Shown one piece after another: positions 1 to 9,888 of a stretch of DNA of 64,000 bases. This DNA comes from Streptomyces sp. JH14. GTDB lineage: Bacteria; Actinomycetota; Actinomycetes; Streptomycetales; Streptomycetaceae. The translations under genes and the position numbers were made by a program. The stretch is taken from assembly GCF_029428675.1 (NCBI RefSeq), contig NZ_JAJNEL010000001.1:992001-1056000 (forward strand). Direction: 5' to 3'. How positions within the stretch are numbered: the stretch's first letter is position 1; each line of letters starts with the position of its first letter. The notes beneath the pieces are model-generated. The model did not search any database. It had not been told where the DNA came from and worked only from the letters and a program-made list of their open reading frames with translations.

Positions 1-2684
1 CGGCGCGCGCGGAGGCGTACTTCCTGGAGGTCAACACCCGCCTCCAGGTCGAACACCCGGTCACCGAGGAGATCTACGGCGTCGACCTCGTCGAGTGGAT
101 GCTGCGCCTCGCCCAGGGCGACACGGATGTCGTACGCGAACCGGATACGCCGCGCGGCCATGCCGTCGAGGCCCGGGTCTACGCCGAGGACCCGACCCGC
201 GACCACCGCCCCGGGGCGGGCCTGCTGACCCGGGTGGTGTTCCCCGAGGGAGTACGTGTCGACACCTGGGTCGAGACGGGGACGGAGGTGACGACGTCGT
301 ACGACCCGATGCTGGCGAAGGTCGTCGCGTACGGCGCCGACCGTGCCGAGGCCCTCGCCCGGCTGGACACGGCACTCGCCGCCACCCGGATCGACGGCAT
401 AGAGACCAACCTCGGCCTGGTGCGGGCCGCGCTCGCCGACGACCGGGTCCGTACCGCCGCCCACTCCACGGCCACGCTCGCCACCGTCACCGACCCGACC
501 CCGCGCATCGAGGTGGTCTCCGGCGGCACCCTCACCACCGTGCAGGACTGGCCGGGCCGCACCGGCTACTGGCAGGTCGGCGTCCCCCCGTCCGGCCCGA
601 TGGACGACCTGTCGTTCCGGCTCGGCAACACCGCGCTCGGCAATGACGCGGGCGCACCCGGCCTCGAATGCACGCTTCAGGGACCGGCCCTGCGGTTCAC
701 CCACCCGACCACGGTCTGCGTCACGGGCGCACCCGCCCCCGTGACCGTCGACGGCGAACCGGTCGCTCTGTGGGAACCCTTCACCGTCCCGGCAGGCGCC
801 ACACTCGCGGTCGGCGCGCCGGACGGGCACGGTCTGCGTACCTACGTCCTCTTCGCCGGCGGGGGCCTGGACGTGCCCGGCTTCCTAGGCAGCGCGGCGA
901 CGTTCACCCTGGGCGGCTTCGGCGGACACGGCGGCCGCGCCCTGCGCACGGGAGACGTCCTGCACGGCGGCGCGGTGCGGCCGTCGAGCGCCTCCGTACC
1001 GGACACCGACCGCCCGCACATCGGCGGCACCTGGCACATCGGTGCGGCCGAAGGCCCGCACGCCGCACCCGAGTTCTTCACCGAGCAGGACATCCACGAC
1101 TTCTACGCCGCCGACTGGAAGGTCCACTTCAACTCGGCCCGCACCGGTGTGCGGCTGGTCGGCCCCAAGCCGCGCTGGGCCCGCACCGACGGCGGCGAGG
1201 CGGGACTCCATCCGTCGAACATCCATGACACGCCGTACTCCGTGGGCGCCGTCGACTACACGGGCGACATGCCGGTGCTGCTCGGCCCCGACGGGCCGTC
1301 GCTGGGCGGTTTCGTCTGCCCTGCGACGGTGGTGACGGGCGAGCGCTGGAAGCTGGGCCAGCTGCGGCCCGGCGACACGGTCCGCTTCACACCGGTCACG
1401 ATCACCGGCGAGCGGCGTCCGGACATCGTCGACGGCGGAATCCTGTACCGGGACGACGACGTCACGTACCGCCGTAGCGGCGACGACAACGTGCTGGTCG
1501 AGTACGGCCCGATGCAGCTGGATCTCGCCTTGCGGATGCGGGTGCACGCACTGATGGAGGCGCTGACCGCAGCGGCCGTGCCCGGCATCACCGGTCTCAC
1601 CCCCGGCATCCGCTCGCTCCAGATCCAGACGGACCCCGAGCTCCTCCCCCAGCACCGGCTCCTGGAACTCCTCCACGCCACCGAGTCGGCGCTCCCGCCC
1701 GCCGATGCCCTGACCGTCCCGTCGCGGACCGTGCATCTGCCGTTGTCCTGGGACGATCCGGCGACACGCGAAGCCATCGCCCGGTACATGGCGGGGGTAC
1801 GGGACGACGCGCCCTGGTGCCCGTGGAACATCGAGTTCATCCGCCGGGTCAACGGCCTGGACTCCGTCGACGACGTGTACCGCACGGTCTTCGACGCGGA
1901 GTATCTGGTACTGGGCCTCGGCGACGTCTATCTCGGCGCACCGGTCGCCACCCCGCTCGACCCGCGCCACCGCCTGGTCACCACCAAGTACAACCCGGCC
2001 CGCACCTGGACGGCGGAGAACTCGGTCGGCATCGGCGGCGCCTACCTCTGCATCTACGGGATGGAGGGTCCGGGCGGCTACCAGTTCGTCGGGCGCACCA
2101 CCCAGGTGTGGTCGGGGTGGCAGCAGCGCGGGGCGTTCGAGCCCGGCTCACCGTGGCTGCTGAGGTTCTTCGACCGGATCAGGTGGTATCCGGTGGAGGC
2201 GGACGAACTCCTCGAGCTCCGCGCGGACATCGCATCCGGCCGGTTCGTACCGCGGATCGAGGAGGGCGAGTTCTCCCTGGCGCGGTACGAGGAGTTCCTG
2301 GCCGCCGACGCCGCATCGATCGCCGAGTTCCGCACCCGCCAGGGCGCGGCGTTCTCCGCCGAACGCCGCGCCTGGGAGGAGGCGGGCGAGTTCGCGCGGG
2401 CCGAGGCCGCCACAGAGCCGGCGCCACCGGCAGCCGAGGTGACCGTGCCCCCGGGCGGCCGGCTCGTGGAGGCCGAATTCGCCGCTTCGGTCTGGCAGCT
2501 GAACGTCGCCCCCGGCGACACGGTGACGGCGGGTCAGCCGCTTCTCGCCCTGGAGGCGATGAAGATGGAGTCCCGGGTCCACGCCCCGGCGGACGGCGTC
2601 GTCGCGGAGATCCTCACCCGTCCGGGCGCCCAGGTGGAACCGGGCACGGCCCTGCTGGTCCTGGCCCCGCCCGCCGCGAACTGA
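1..2684 (+). CDS. Urea carboxylase, 5' end missing
   Basis: This biotin enzyme carboxylates urea to allophanate using ATP and bicarbonate, the first step of the urea amidolyase route. The window opens inside the biotin carboxylase domain; the frame beginning at base 3 reads EVNTRLQVEHPVTE, a hallmark of that domain. Then come an allophanate-hydrolase-subunit-2-like (KipA-type) block from about base 500, a subunit-1-like (KipI-type) block from about 1690 to 2180, and a C-terminal biotinyl domain with EAMKMES, whose lysine codon is near 2562. That order is typical of bacterial urea carboxylases. The next gene starts 9 bases downstream, so the two are one operon. The N-terminus lies outside the window. 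Confidence 0.93.
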   Translation, partial: ARAEAYFLEVNTRLQVEHPVTEEIYGVDLVEWMLRLAQGDTDVVREPDTPRGHAVEARVYAEDPTRDHRPGAGLLTRVVFPEGVRVDTWVETGTEVTTSYDPMLAKVVAYGADRAEALARLDTALAATRIDGIETNLGLVRAALADDRVRTAAHSTATLATVTDPTPRIEVVSGGTLTTVQDWPGRTGYWQVGVPPSGPMDDLSFRLGNTALGNDAGAPGLECTLQGPALRFTHPTTVCVTGAPAPVTVDGEPVALWEPFTVPAGATLAVGAPDGHGLRTYVLFAGGGLDVPGFLGSAATFTLGGFGGHGGRALRTGDVLHGGAVRPSSASVPDTDRPHIGGTWHIGAAEGPHAAPEFFTEQDIHDFYAADWKVHFNSARTGVRLVGPKPRWARTDGGEAGLHPSNIHDTPYSVGAVDYTGDMPVLLGPDGPSLGGFVCPATVVTGERWKLGQLRPGDTVRFTPVTITGERRPDIVDGGILYRDDDVTYRRSGDDNVLVEYGPMQLDLALRMRVHALMEALTAAAVPGITGLTPGIRSLQIQTDPELLPQHRLLELLHATESALPPADALTVPSRTVHLPLSWDDPATREAIARYMAGVRDDAPWCPWNIEFIRRVNGLDSVDDVYRTVFDAEYLVLGLGDVYLGAPVATPLDPRHRLVTTKYNPARTWTAENSVGIGGAYLCIYGMEGPGGYQFVGRTTQVWSGWQQRGAFEPGSPWLLRFFDRIRWYPVEADELLELRADIASGRFVPRIEEGEFSLARYEEFLAADAASIAEFRTRQGAAFSAERRAWEEAGEFARAEAATEPAPPAAEVTVPPGGRLVEAEFAASVWQLNVAPGDTVTAGQPLLALEAMKMESRVHAPADGVVAEILTRPGAQVEPGTALLVLAPPAAN

Positions 2685-2693
2685 GGAGCACAC

Positions 2694-4355
2694 ATGACCA
2701 CGCCCGCATCCGTCCTGGCCCGTGTCCGCGCCGCCCATGCCCGGATCGAGGCCGTCGACCGCCCCGAGATCTGGATCGATCTGCGCCCCCTTCCCGAGGT
2801 GGAGGCCGAGGCCCGAACCCTCGACGCCCGCGTGGCCGCGGGGGAACACCTGCCCCTCGCCGGCCGCTTGCTGGCCGTCAAGGGCAACATCGATGTCGCA
2901 GGCCTCCCCACCACTGCGGGCTGCCCCTCGTACGCGTACAAGCCGACGGCCGACGCCCCGGCGGTGGCCTGCCTCCGCGCGGCCGGAGCCCTGGTGATCG
3001 GCACGACCAACCTCGACCAGTTCGCCACGGGTCTGGTCGGCACCCGCTCCCCGTACGGAGCGGTCCGCAGCGCGCACGATCCGTCGCGCATCAGCGGCGG
3101 ATCCAGCTCCGGTTCCGCGGTCGCCGTGGCCCTGGGCGTCGCCGACCTGTCGCTCGGTACGGACACGGCGGGCTCCGGCCGGGTCCCGGCCGCGTTCAAC
3201 GGCATCGTCGGCCTGAAGCCGACCCGTGGCCTGGTCCCGACCGACGGCGTGGTCCCGGCCTGCGCAAGCCTGGACTGCGTCACCGTCTTCGCGCGTACGC
3301 TCCCCGAGGCCGAGCAGGCCCTCGCTCTGACGGCCACGGGCGCACCGCACCCCGTCCCCGCCCGGGCACCGGGCCCCTGGCGGATCGCGGTCCCGCCCAC
3401 CGAGCGGCTGGGGGAACTGGACCCCGGCTGGGCGCAGGCGTACGAGGCGGCGGCCGACCGTCTCCGCGCGGCGGGCGCACGCCTCCAGCCGGTGGACCCG
3501 GCCCCGTTCCTCGAAGCCGCCGCGATGCTGTACGAGGGAGCGTTCGTGGCCGAGCGGTACACGGCGGTCGGCGCGTTCATCGACACCGCTCCCGCCGACG
3601 ACCTCGACCCCACCGTCGCCGGGATCATCACGGCGGCCCGGTCCATCCCCGCCCACCGCCTGTTCGCCGACCGGGACCGGCTGGCGGCCCTGCGCGGAGC
3701 CGCCATGGCGGCCCTCTCCGACGCCGATGCCCTCCTCCTGCCCACCGCACCGGGTCACCCCACATTCACGGAGGTGGCAGCGGACCCGCTGGGCGCCAAT
3801 GCGCGCCTGGGCCGGTTCACCAACTCCACGAACCTCTTCGGCCTGTGCGCGGTGGCCGCCCCCGCCGGCGACGTGGCCGGACGGCCCTTCGGCGTGATGC
3901 TGGTCGGCCCGGCTCACACGGACGAACGTCTGGCCCGCATCACCGCGCTCCTCACTGCGCCCACCAGGCTCGCGGTCGCGGGCGCCCATCTGACGGGCCA
4001 GCCGCTGAACCCCCAACTCCTGTCCCTGGGCGCGCGTTTGCTCCACACGACGACGACGGCCCCGGTCTACCGCCTGCACGCCCTGCGCACCGCCCCGCCC
4101 AAGCCGGGCCTGGAACGGGTCGGGGAGGGCGGCGCCGCGATCGAGGTGGAGGTCTGGCACCTGCCCCCCGAGGGCCTGGGGCGCCTCGCGGCGGAGCTCC
4201 CGTCGCCCATGGCCCTGGGCCGAGTGGAACTGGCCGACGGCACCACGGCCCCCGGCTTCCTCTGCGAGCCGTATGCACTGGCCGCGGGTAAGGACATCAC
4301 GCGGTACGGCGGCTGGCGTGCCTACCTGGCCCGGCCGGGATCCACCGCCCCCTGA
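2694..4355 (+). CDS. atzF: Allophanate hydrolase
   Basis: Hydrolyses allophanate from urea carboxylase to ammonia and CO2. The 553-residue protein has an amidase-signature core with GGSSSGSA and the expected triad spacing: Lys about 63 (LAVKGNID), cis-Ser about 137 and nucleophile Ser about 161 (TAGSGR). The last 110 or so residues match the extra C-terminal domain found in AtzF and Dur1-type enzymes, not in generic amidases. An AGGAG stands just before the ATG. Co-transcription with the upstream carboxylase is nearly certain. The symbol is by family analogy; no other role fits as well. Confidence 0.92.
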   Translation: MTTPASVLARVRAAHARIEAVDRPEIWIDLRPLPEVEAEARTLDARVAAGEHLPLAGRLLAVKGNIDVAGLPTTAGCPSYAYKPTADAPAVACLRAAGALVIGTTNLDQFATGLVGTRSPYGAVRSAHDPSRISGGSSSGSAVAVALGVADLSLGTDTAGSGRVPAAFNGIVGLKPTRGLVPTDGVVPACASLDCVTVFARTLPEAEQALALTATGAPHPVPARAPGPWRIAVPPTERLGELDPGWAQAYEAAADRLRAAGARLQPVDPAPFLEAAAMLYEGAFVAERYTAVGAFIDTAPADDLDPTVAGIITAARSIPAHRLFADRDRLAALRGAAMAALSDADALLLPTAPGHPTFTEVAADPLGANARLGRFTNSTNLFGLCAVAAPAGDVAGRPFGVMLVGPAHTDERLARITALLTAPTRLAVAGAHLTGQPLNPQLLSLGARLLHTTTTAPVYRLHALRTAPPKPGLERVGEGGAAIEVEVWHLPPEGLGRLAAELPSPMALGRVELADGTTAPGFLCEPYALAAGKDITRYGGWRAYLARPGSTAP

Positions 4356-4415
4356 CCCCCCCGCTCCCCGGGCTTTCGGCCCCGCAGCCCCAGGACCGCC
4401 CGGGTTCCAGGGCAT

Positions 4416-4446
4416 CATTCAGCCTGTCCGGCGCTCGAGGACCGGG
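4416..4446. repeat. Candidate Streptomyces dispersed intergenic repeat
   Basis: The spacer between the allophanate hydrolase and helY stops contains CAGCCTGTCCGGCGCTCGAG followed by GAC. It closely resembles a short motif (CAGCCCGTCCGGCGTTTGAGGAC type) that I recall being scattered through Streptomyces intergenic DNA. It lies between two convergent genes. No clean terminator was seen in the rest of this 188-base spacer. Confidence 0.45.
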
Positions 4447-4543
4447 GGCCCGGGACAGCACCCAGTGTCGGGAAGGGGCGGGCCAGGGAGCAGGTTCCCG
4501 CAGGCGCCAACCCCACCCGGCCCCACGCCCCGCCCGGTTCCCC

Positions 4544-7387
4544 TCACCCCACCGAGCTGTAGGCCACAACGCCCCGCAGCACCGCGTCCACGGCCTTGCG
4601 CGCATTCCGGGCCACGGAACTGCTGCCGTCCGCCGCCCCGGCCCCCGGCGCCGCCGCCGCGATCTGCCCCAGGACGTCGATCACCTGCTTGCACCACCGC
4701 ACGAAGTCCCCGGCCGGCATGTCCGCCTCGCGCAGCACCTCGTCCAGCGTCCGCCCCGACGCCCACATGTAGACCGCCCAGGCGAACCCGAGATCGGGCT
4801 CCCGCTGTCCGACCCCCTCCGTCTGGTTGATCTTGAAGTCCTCCTCCAGGGCGTCCAGCCGCCCCCAGATGCGGACCATCTCGCCCATCGCCGTCTTGGC
4901 CGGCCCGGACGGCAGCTTCGGTGCCACCGCGTCGTCCGCCTGCCGCGCCTCGTACACCAGCGCCGAGACACACGCGGCGAGCTCCGCCGGGTTCAAACCC
5001 TCCCAGACGCCCGCCCGCAGACACTCGCTCGCCAGCAGGTCCAGCTCGCCGTAGAGCCGGGCCAGCCGCCGCCCGTGGTCGGTGACCTCGTTGCCCCGCA
5101 GATAGTCCAGCTCGGTGAGAAGCGCGACGATGCGGTCGAACGTGCGGGCAATCGTGTTGGTCCGCCCCTCGATCCGCCGCTCCAGCTGCTTCGTGTCCCG
5201 CTGCAGCCGGTGGTACCGCTCCGCCCACCGCGCGTGGTCCTCGCGCTCGGCGCACCCATGGCACGGATGCGCCCGCAACTCGGCCCGGTAGCGGGCGATC
5301 ACCTGGTCGTCCGCGGCCTCGGCCCGTCCCCTGCGGTGCCGTTCGGGCACGATGTGCCCGGCCTTCGTCCGCAGCGCCGACGCCAGATCACGCCTGGACT
5401 GCGGCGACCGCGGGTTGAACGACTTCGGCACCCGCATCCGTTCCACCGCTTCGACCGGCACGGGGAAGTCGATCGCGGCGAGCCGCTTGACCTGCCGCTC
5501 GACGGTCAGCACCAACGGCCTCGGCCCGTCGTAGTACTCGAGCCCCCGGTGGCCGTTGACCCGTCCGGCCGGCAGCCCCGGGTCCAGCACGAGCGCCAGC
5601 CCGGCGAACTTCCCGGTCGGAACGTGGATGACATCGCCGGGCTTCAGCTTCTCCAGGGAGGCCGCAGCCGCCGCCCGCCGCTGCGAGGCGCCGTGCTTGG
5701 CGAGCTCCGTCTCCCGGTCCTTGAGTTCGCGGCGCAGCCGCGCGTACTCCTCGAAGTCACCGAGGTGGCAGGTCATGCCTTCCCGGTAGCCCTCCAGGCC
5801 CTCCTCGTTCTTCTGCACCTGCCGGGAGATCCCGACGACCGACCGGTCGGCCTGGAACTGTGCGAACGAGGTCTCCAGCAGCTCGCGCGACCGGTGCCGC
5901 CCGAACTGCTGCACCAGATTGACGGCCATGTTGTACGAGGGCCGGAAGCTGGACCGCAGCGGATAGGTGCGCGTACCCGCGAGTCCGGCCAGCGCGCCCG
6001 GGTCCATGCCGCGCTGCCACAGCACCACCGCATGGCCCTCGATGTCGATGCCGCGCCGTCCGGCACGGCCGGTCAGCTGGGTGTACTCGCCGGGGGTGAT
6101 GTCGGCGTGCTGCTCGCCGTTCCACTTGACGAGCTTCTCCAACACCACGGAGCGGGCGGGCATGTTGATGCCGAGGGCGAGGGTCTCCGTCGCGAAGACC
6201 GCCTTGACCAGTCCGCGGACGAACAGCTCCTCGACGACCTCCTTGAACGTCGGCAGCATGCCCGCGTGGTGCGCGGCGATGCCCCGCTCCAGCCCTTCGA
6301 GCCATTCGTAGTAGCCGAGGACGTGCAGGTCCTCGGCGGGAATGGAGGCGGTCCGCTCCTCGACGATCTCCCGGACCAGCCGGCGTCGGGCATCGTCGTT
6401 GAGCCGCAGTCCGGCCTGCAGACACTGCTGCACGGCGGCCTCGCAGCCGGCCCGGCTGAAGATGAACGTGATCGCGGGCAGCAGCCCTTCCGCGTCCAGC
6501 CGGTCGATGACCTCGGGCCTGGACGGGGTCCAGATCCGGCTGCGCTGGCGCCGCTCGCGTTCGCGGTCCGCCTCGCGCACCATCTTTCCGCGGCGGCGCT
6601 CACGCGGGTTGTACCCGCGCTGGTTCTCCATGCGGGCGAGCCGGACGAGGTCGGGGTTGACCTCGCGGCGGCCGGCGCCGCGGCCGCCGTGGTCGGTCTC
6701 CTCCTCGAAGAGGTCGTACATCCGGCGGCCGGCCAGGACGTGCTGCCAGAGCGGCACGGGCCGGCTCTCGGCGACGATCACTTCGGTGTCACCGCGGACG
6801 GTGTCCAGCCAGTCGCCGAACTCCTCGGCGTTGGACACGGTCGCCGACAACGACACCAGCGTCACCGAGTCCGGCAGATGAATGATCACCTCTTCCCAGA
6901 CCGCGCCGCGGAAGCGGTCGGAGAGGTAGTGCACCTCGTCCATCACCACGTAACCGAGGCCGGTGAGCGCCTGCGAGCCCGCGTACAGCATGTTCCGCAG
7001 CACTTCGGTGGTCATGACGACCACCGGGGCGTCGCCGTTGACACTGTTGTCGCCGGTCAGCAGGCCGACCTTGTCCGCACCGTAGCGCTTGACCAGATCG
7101 GTGTACTTCTGGTTGGAAAGGGCCTTGATGGGCGTGGTGTAGAAGCATTTGCGGCCCTGACGGAGTGCGAGATGCACGGCGAACTCACCGACGATCGTCT
7201 TGCCCGATCCGGTCGGGGCCGCGACCAGCACCCCCTTACCCGCTTCCAGGGCCTTGCAGGCCTCGATCTGGAACGGGTCCAGCCCGAACTCGTACATCTC
7301 GCGAAAGGGCGCCAGAGCCGTGGCCTGCTCGGCGGCGCGGATCCGGAAGGCCTGGTATCGCTCAGCTGGTGAGAGGTCCTCTGTCAT
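4544..7387 (-). CDS. helY: Ski2/Mtr4-like DEVH-box RNA helicase (HelY)
   Basis: A superfamily 2 helicase of 947 residues, of the kind that unwinds RNA for processing or decay. It has Walker A APTGSGKT near residue 57-64, a DEVH box (MDEVHYL), a SAT motif (SLSATV), a helicase C-domain ending in QLTGRAGRRGID, and a long C-terminal region typical of the Ski2/Mtr4/Dob1 class. The ATG at 7387 gives MTEDLSPAERY; no strong ribosome site precedes it, and an in-frame GTG at 7411 is possible. In actinobacteria helY sits beside tatC and tatA, as here. The precise cellular substrate is not known from the sequence. Confidence 0.93.
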   Translation of the reverse strand: MTEDLSPAERYQAFRIRAAEQATALAPFREMYEFGLDPFQIEACKALEAGKGVLVAAPTGSGKTIVGEFAVHLALRQGRKCFYTTPIKALSNQKYTDLVKRYGADKVGLLTGDNSVNGDAPVVVMTTEVLRNMLYAGSQALTGLGYVVMDEVHYLSDRFRGAVWEEVIIHLPDSVTLVSLSATVSNAEEFGDWLDTVRGDTEVIVAESRPVPLWQHVLAGRRMYDLFEEETDHGGRGAGRREVNPDLVRLARMENQRGYNPRERRRGKMVREADRERERRQRSRIWTPSRPEVIDRLDAEGLLPAITFIFSRAGCEAAVQQCLQAGLRLNDDARRRLVREIVEERTASIPAEDLHVLGYYEWLEGLERGIAAHHAGMLPTFKEVVEELFVRGLVKAVFATETLALGINMPARSVVLEKLVKWNGEQHADITPGEYTQLTGRAGRRGIDIEGHAVVLWQRGMDPGALAGLAGTRTYPLRSSFRPSYNMAVNLVQQFGRHRSRELLETSFAQFQADRSVVGISRQVQKNEEGLEGYREGMTCHLGDFEEYARLRRELKDRETELAKHGASQRRAAAAASLEKLKPGDVIHVPTGKFAGLALVLDPGLPAGRVNGHRGLEYYDGPRPLVLTVERQVKRLAAIDFPVPVEAVERMRVPKSFNPRSPQSRRDLASALRTKAGHIVPERHRRGRAEAADDQVIARYRAELRAHPCHGCAEREDHARWAERYHRLQRDTKQLERRIEGRTNTIARTFDRIVALLTELDYLRGNEVTDHGRRLARLYGELDLLASECLRAGVWEGLNPAELAACVSALVYEARQADDAVAPKLPSGPAKTAMGEMVRIWGRLDALEEDFKINQTEGVGQREPDLGFAWAVYMWASGRTLDEVLREADMPAGDFVRWCKQVIDVLGQIAAAAPGAGAADGSSSVARNARKAVDAVLRGVVAYSSVG

Positions 7388-7437
7388 CTTGCTTACGAGC
7401 CTACCCGTCACCCCTGACAGTCAGCGCGATCTTTATT

Positions 7438-8325
7438 TTACTGTGCAAGAACCCTTACAGCGCCCGGAACGCACGTCGCGGTGAGCGGCAGCGCACCCAG
7501 CGGTTCGCCGTCCGCGTAGGCCGTGACGGAGGCCGCGGCCAGCTCGATCGAAGAGACCCGGTGCACGGTGACCACGGGGTGGTCGAGGTGCGTTCCCTTG
7601 TAGACCCGGGGGAACACCTTGAGCAGTGTCGTGCGGCTGCAGGCCCCCACGACGGTCACGTCGAAGAGCCCGTCGTCCATGACGGCGTCCGCACAGATCC
7701 GCATCCCGCCGCCGTAGGTGGAGCCGTTGCCGACCGCGATGAGCGTCGCCTCGATCTCCTGGACCGGTCCGCCGTCGAGCCTGATGCGGTACGGGATGGC
7801 CCTGAACGCGGCGAGTTCGGCGAGGATCGCGAGGTCGTACTTGAACCGTCCGCCCCAGCGCATCCGGTTGCCCCGGTCGTTGACCCGGGAGTCGAAGCCG
7901 GAGGCGAGCACGGTCCCGAACCACCGGTCGCCGGCCCGGCCGAGGTCGATGGTCCTGACCGCCCCGCTCTTGAGCGCCTCGGCGGCGAGCCGCCCCGCGG
8001 CGGCGGGCTCCCGTATCGGCAGTCCGAGAGCGCGGGCGAAGTCGTTCCCGGTGCCGACGGCGATCACGCCGAGCGGAGTGCTGGTCCCGGCGACGGCCTG
8101 CAGGGCGAGGGACATCATGCCGTCCCCGCCCACGGCTATCAGTGCCCCGGTGCCGCCGTCCACGGCCTCCCGGGCCCGCCGCAACGCATCGTCGGCGTCC
8201 TCGCCCAGGACCGTTCGTACGGAGAATCCGGCGTCCCGCAACGCGGAAGCGGCCGGCTGCGCGGCGTGCGCGCCCCGGCCGCGTCCTGCGGTGGGATTGA
8301 CGAAGAGGGTGATCTCGCTGGTCAC
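7438..8325 (-). CDS. Diacylglycerol kinase family lipid kinase
   Basis: The 295-residue protein belongs to the DagK/YegS/sphingosine-kinase-like family that phosphorylates lipids with ATP at the membrane face. It carries an N-terminal FVNPTAGRGRG nucleotide loop, the catalytic GGDGMM motif near residue 68, and GTGNDFARALGLP near residue 95. The start is GTG with an AAGG about 8 bases upstream. It follows tatC by only 18 bases, so it is probably the next gene in the tatA-tatC transcript. The substrate cannot be read from the sequence; phosphatidylinositol mannoside or phosphatidic acid metabolism are possibilities. Confidence 0.88.
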   Translation of the reverse strand: MTSEITLFVNPTAGRGRGAHAAQPAASALRDAGFSVRTVLGEDADDALRRAREAVDGGTGALIAVGGDGMMSLALQAVAGTSTPLGVIAVGTGNDFARALGLPIREPAAAGRLAAEALKSGAVRTIDLGRAGDRWFGTVLASGFDSRVNDRGNRMRWGGRFKYDLAILAELAAFRAIPYRIRLDGGPVQEIEATLIAVGNGSTYGGGMRICADAVMDDGLFDVTVVGACSRTTLLKVFPRVYKGTHLDHPVVTVHRVSSIELAAASVTAYADGEPLGALPLTATCVPGAVRVLAQ

Positions 8326-8343
8326 CCGGGGGACCTTACAAGA

Positions 8344-9294
8344 TCAGGTGATGTCGTCGTAACCGTTCACCCGGTCACGGTCCGGACCCGACTGTGCGGG
8401 CAGCGACCTGACCGACGAGACCGGTTCGATCTCACCGATGTCCTCGGGCGTGAGGTCCAGCTCCGACGCCTCGTCGTCATCGGGCCCCTCGGCCGCACGC
8501 AATGCCTTGCGACGGTCGTTGAGGAGCGAGAGCGCGGTCGCGCAGAAGTACAGGACCCAGATCGGCCCGGCAAGGGCGAGCATGGTCAGCGGATCCGTGC
8601 TGGGGGTGGCCAGTGCGGCGAAGACCGTGATGCCCATGATCATCCCGCGCCACCAGCCGAGCATCCGCTTGCCGGTGATGACCCCGCCGAGGTTCAGCAT
8701 CACGAGCAGCAGCGGCAGTTCGAACGAGAGCCCGAAGACCACCACCATGCGCGTGATCAGGTCCAGCAGGTCGTCGAGCGGCAGCTGGTTGTCCAGGCCG
8801 GCCGGCGAGAAGTCCAGCAGGACCTTCGCCATCGTGGGCAGCGTCTTGTACGCGAAGAAGCCGCCGGCGAGGAAGAGCGGGAAGCCCGCGCCCACGAAAG
8901 CGAGCGAGTACTTCTTCTCGTGCTTGTGCAGACCCGGGGCGATGAACGCCCACAGCTGGTAGAGCCAGATCGGCGACGAAAGGACGACGCCGGCCATCAG
9001 GGAGACCTTGAGCGCAAGGGTGAACGGCGTCAGCAGGCCGTTCAGGACGATGCGCGCACAGGTGCCGTCCTCCTGCTTGGCGAGTTCCGCGAAGCTCGCG
9101 TCGCAACCGACCGCCTTCAGCACCGGGTTGGTGAAGAACTCGATGATCCCCTTGTAGAAGAAGGCAGCGACGATCGTGACGACGACGATCGCCAGCAGCG
9201 CCTTCGCCAGCCGGTTGCGCAGCTCACGCAGGTGCTCCACCAAGGGCATGCGGCCCTCGGGGTCCGTCTCCTGTTTGCGGGCAGACTTGAGCAA
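8344..9294 (-). CDS. tatC: Twin-arginine translocase subunit TatC
   Basis: Membrane receptor for twin-arginine signal peptides; with TatA it exports folded proteins. The 316-residue protein has the conserved N-terminus (RMPLVEHLRELRNRL, containing the essential HLxELRxRL block), six hydrophobic segments and an acidic, probably cytoplasmic tail of about 60 residues. The start is taken as TTG at 9294 because GAGGA lies 9 bases upstream and the resulting MLKSARKQE N-terminus matches what I recall for Streptomyces TatC; the ATG giving MPLVEHL is the alternative. It lies 63 bases after tatA. Confidence 0.95.
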   Translation of the reverse strand: MLKSARKQETDPEGRMPLVEHLRELRNRLAKALLAIVVVTIVAAFFYKGIIEFFTNPVLKAVGCDASFAELAKQEDGTCARIVLNGLLTPFTLALKVSLMAGVVLSSPIWLYQLWAFIAPGLHKHEKKYSLAFVGAGFPLFLAGGFFAYKTLPTMAKVLLDFSPAGLDNQLPLDDLLDLITRMVVVFGLSFELPLLLVMLNLGGVITGKRMLGWWRGMIMGITVFAALATPSTDPLTMLALAGPIWVLYFCATALSLLNDRRKALRAAEGPDDDEASELDLTPEDIGEIEPVSSVRSLPAQSGPDRDRVNGYDDIT

Positions 9295-9357
9295 CCCACG
9301 TCCTCATCTCGTACAGCAGGCCGTCACCGGTTCACGGTGCCTGCGTCGGCCCGGTTG

Positions 9358-9648
9358 TCAGCGGTTGGTCGAGTCGGTCGGCTCGGCGACCGGCCGCGAA
9401 CTCGTCACATCGCCGGGCGCGGCCTTGATCGTGCGCGGGGCCGTGTGGTCCTGGGCGGCGTCGTTCGCCGGCTCCGCAGGGGTGGCCGACGGGTTGCCCT
9501 CGGACTTCATGGCCTTGGCCTCGCTCTTGAGGATGCGGGCCGACTTGCCGAGCGAGCGAGCCATGTCAGGAAGCTTCTTCGCGCCGAACAGCAGAACAAT
9601 GACGACGAGGATCAGGATGATCTCGGGTGCGCCGAGCCTTCCGAACAT
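9358..9648 (-). CDS. tatA: Twin-arginine translocase subunit TatA
   Basis: Forms the protein-conducting part of the Tat system. The 96-residue protein begins [13 protein letters not shown], followed by one transmembrane helix, the [14 protein letters not shown] hinge and amphipathic helix, and a charged, low-complexity tail, all standard for TatA. The ATG at 9648 is preferred because AAGG lies 9 bases upstream; an in-frame start at 9666 lacks one. No TatB-like gene is present here, which is usual for Streptomyces, where tatB is elsewhere. Confidence 0.95.
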   Translation of the reverse strand: MFGRLGAPEIILILVVIVLLFGAKKLPDMARSLGKSARILKSEAKAMKSEGNPSATPAEPANDAAQDHTAPRTIKAAPGDVTSSRPVAEPTDSTNR

Positions 9649-9888
9649 ATGCGTGTACCTTCTCACCGAGGCAGCAGGGGTGGGGCTGATCGAGCGTCGG
9701 ACAGACGTCCGATCTTCGTACTGTCAGCGATCGTATCCCGCAGGAGTAAACGCAGGGCAATACCCATGCATCCTTGCGATTACGGCCCACGCCTCGCTCT
9801 CAGGGCCGCCAGAGCAGCGTACCCTCCGAACCCGGGAAACTGGAGGCCTCGTCTGACCGGCGGAACGAGCCGGTCCGCCGAGCGGCCC

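Noticed and set aside
5075..7372. Long plus-strand open frame opposite helY
   Set aside because: Antisense shadow of the helicase; amino-acid composition is non-protein-like.
9697..9712. Six-bp inverted repeat TCGGAC..GTCCGA upstream of tatA
   Set aside because: Arms too short and G/C-rich to be distinguished from chance; no other support for an operator.
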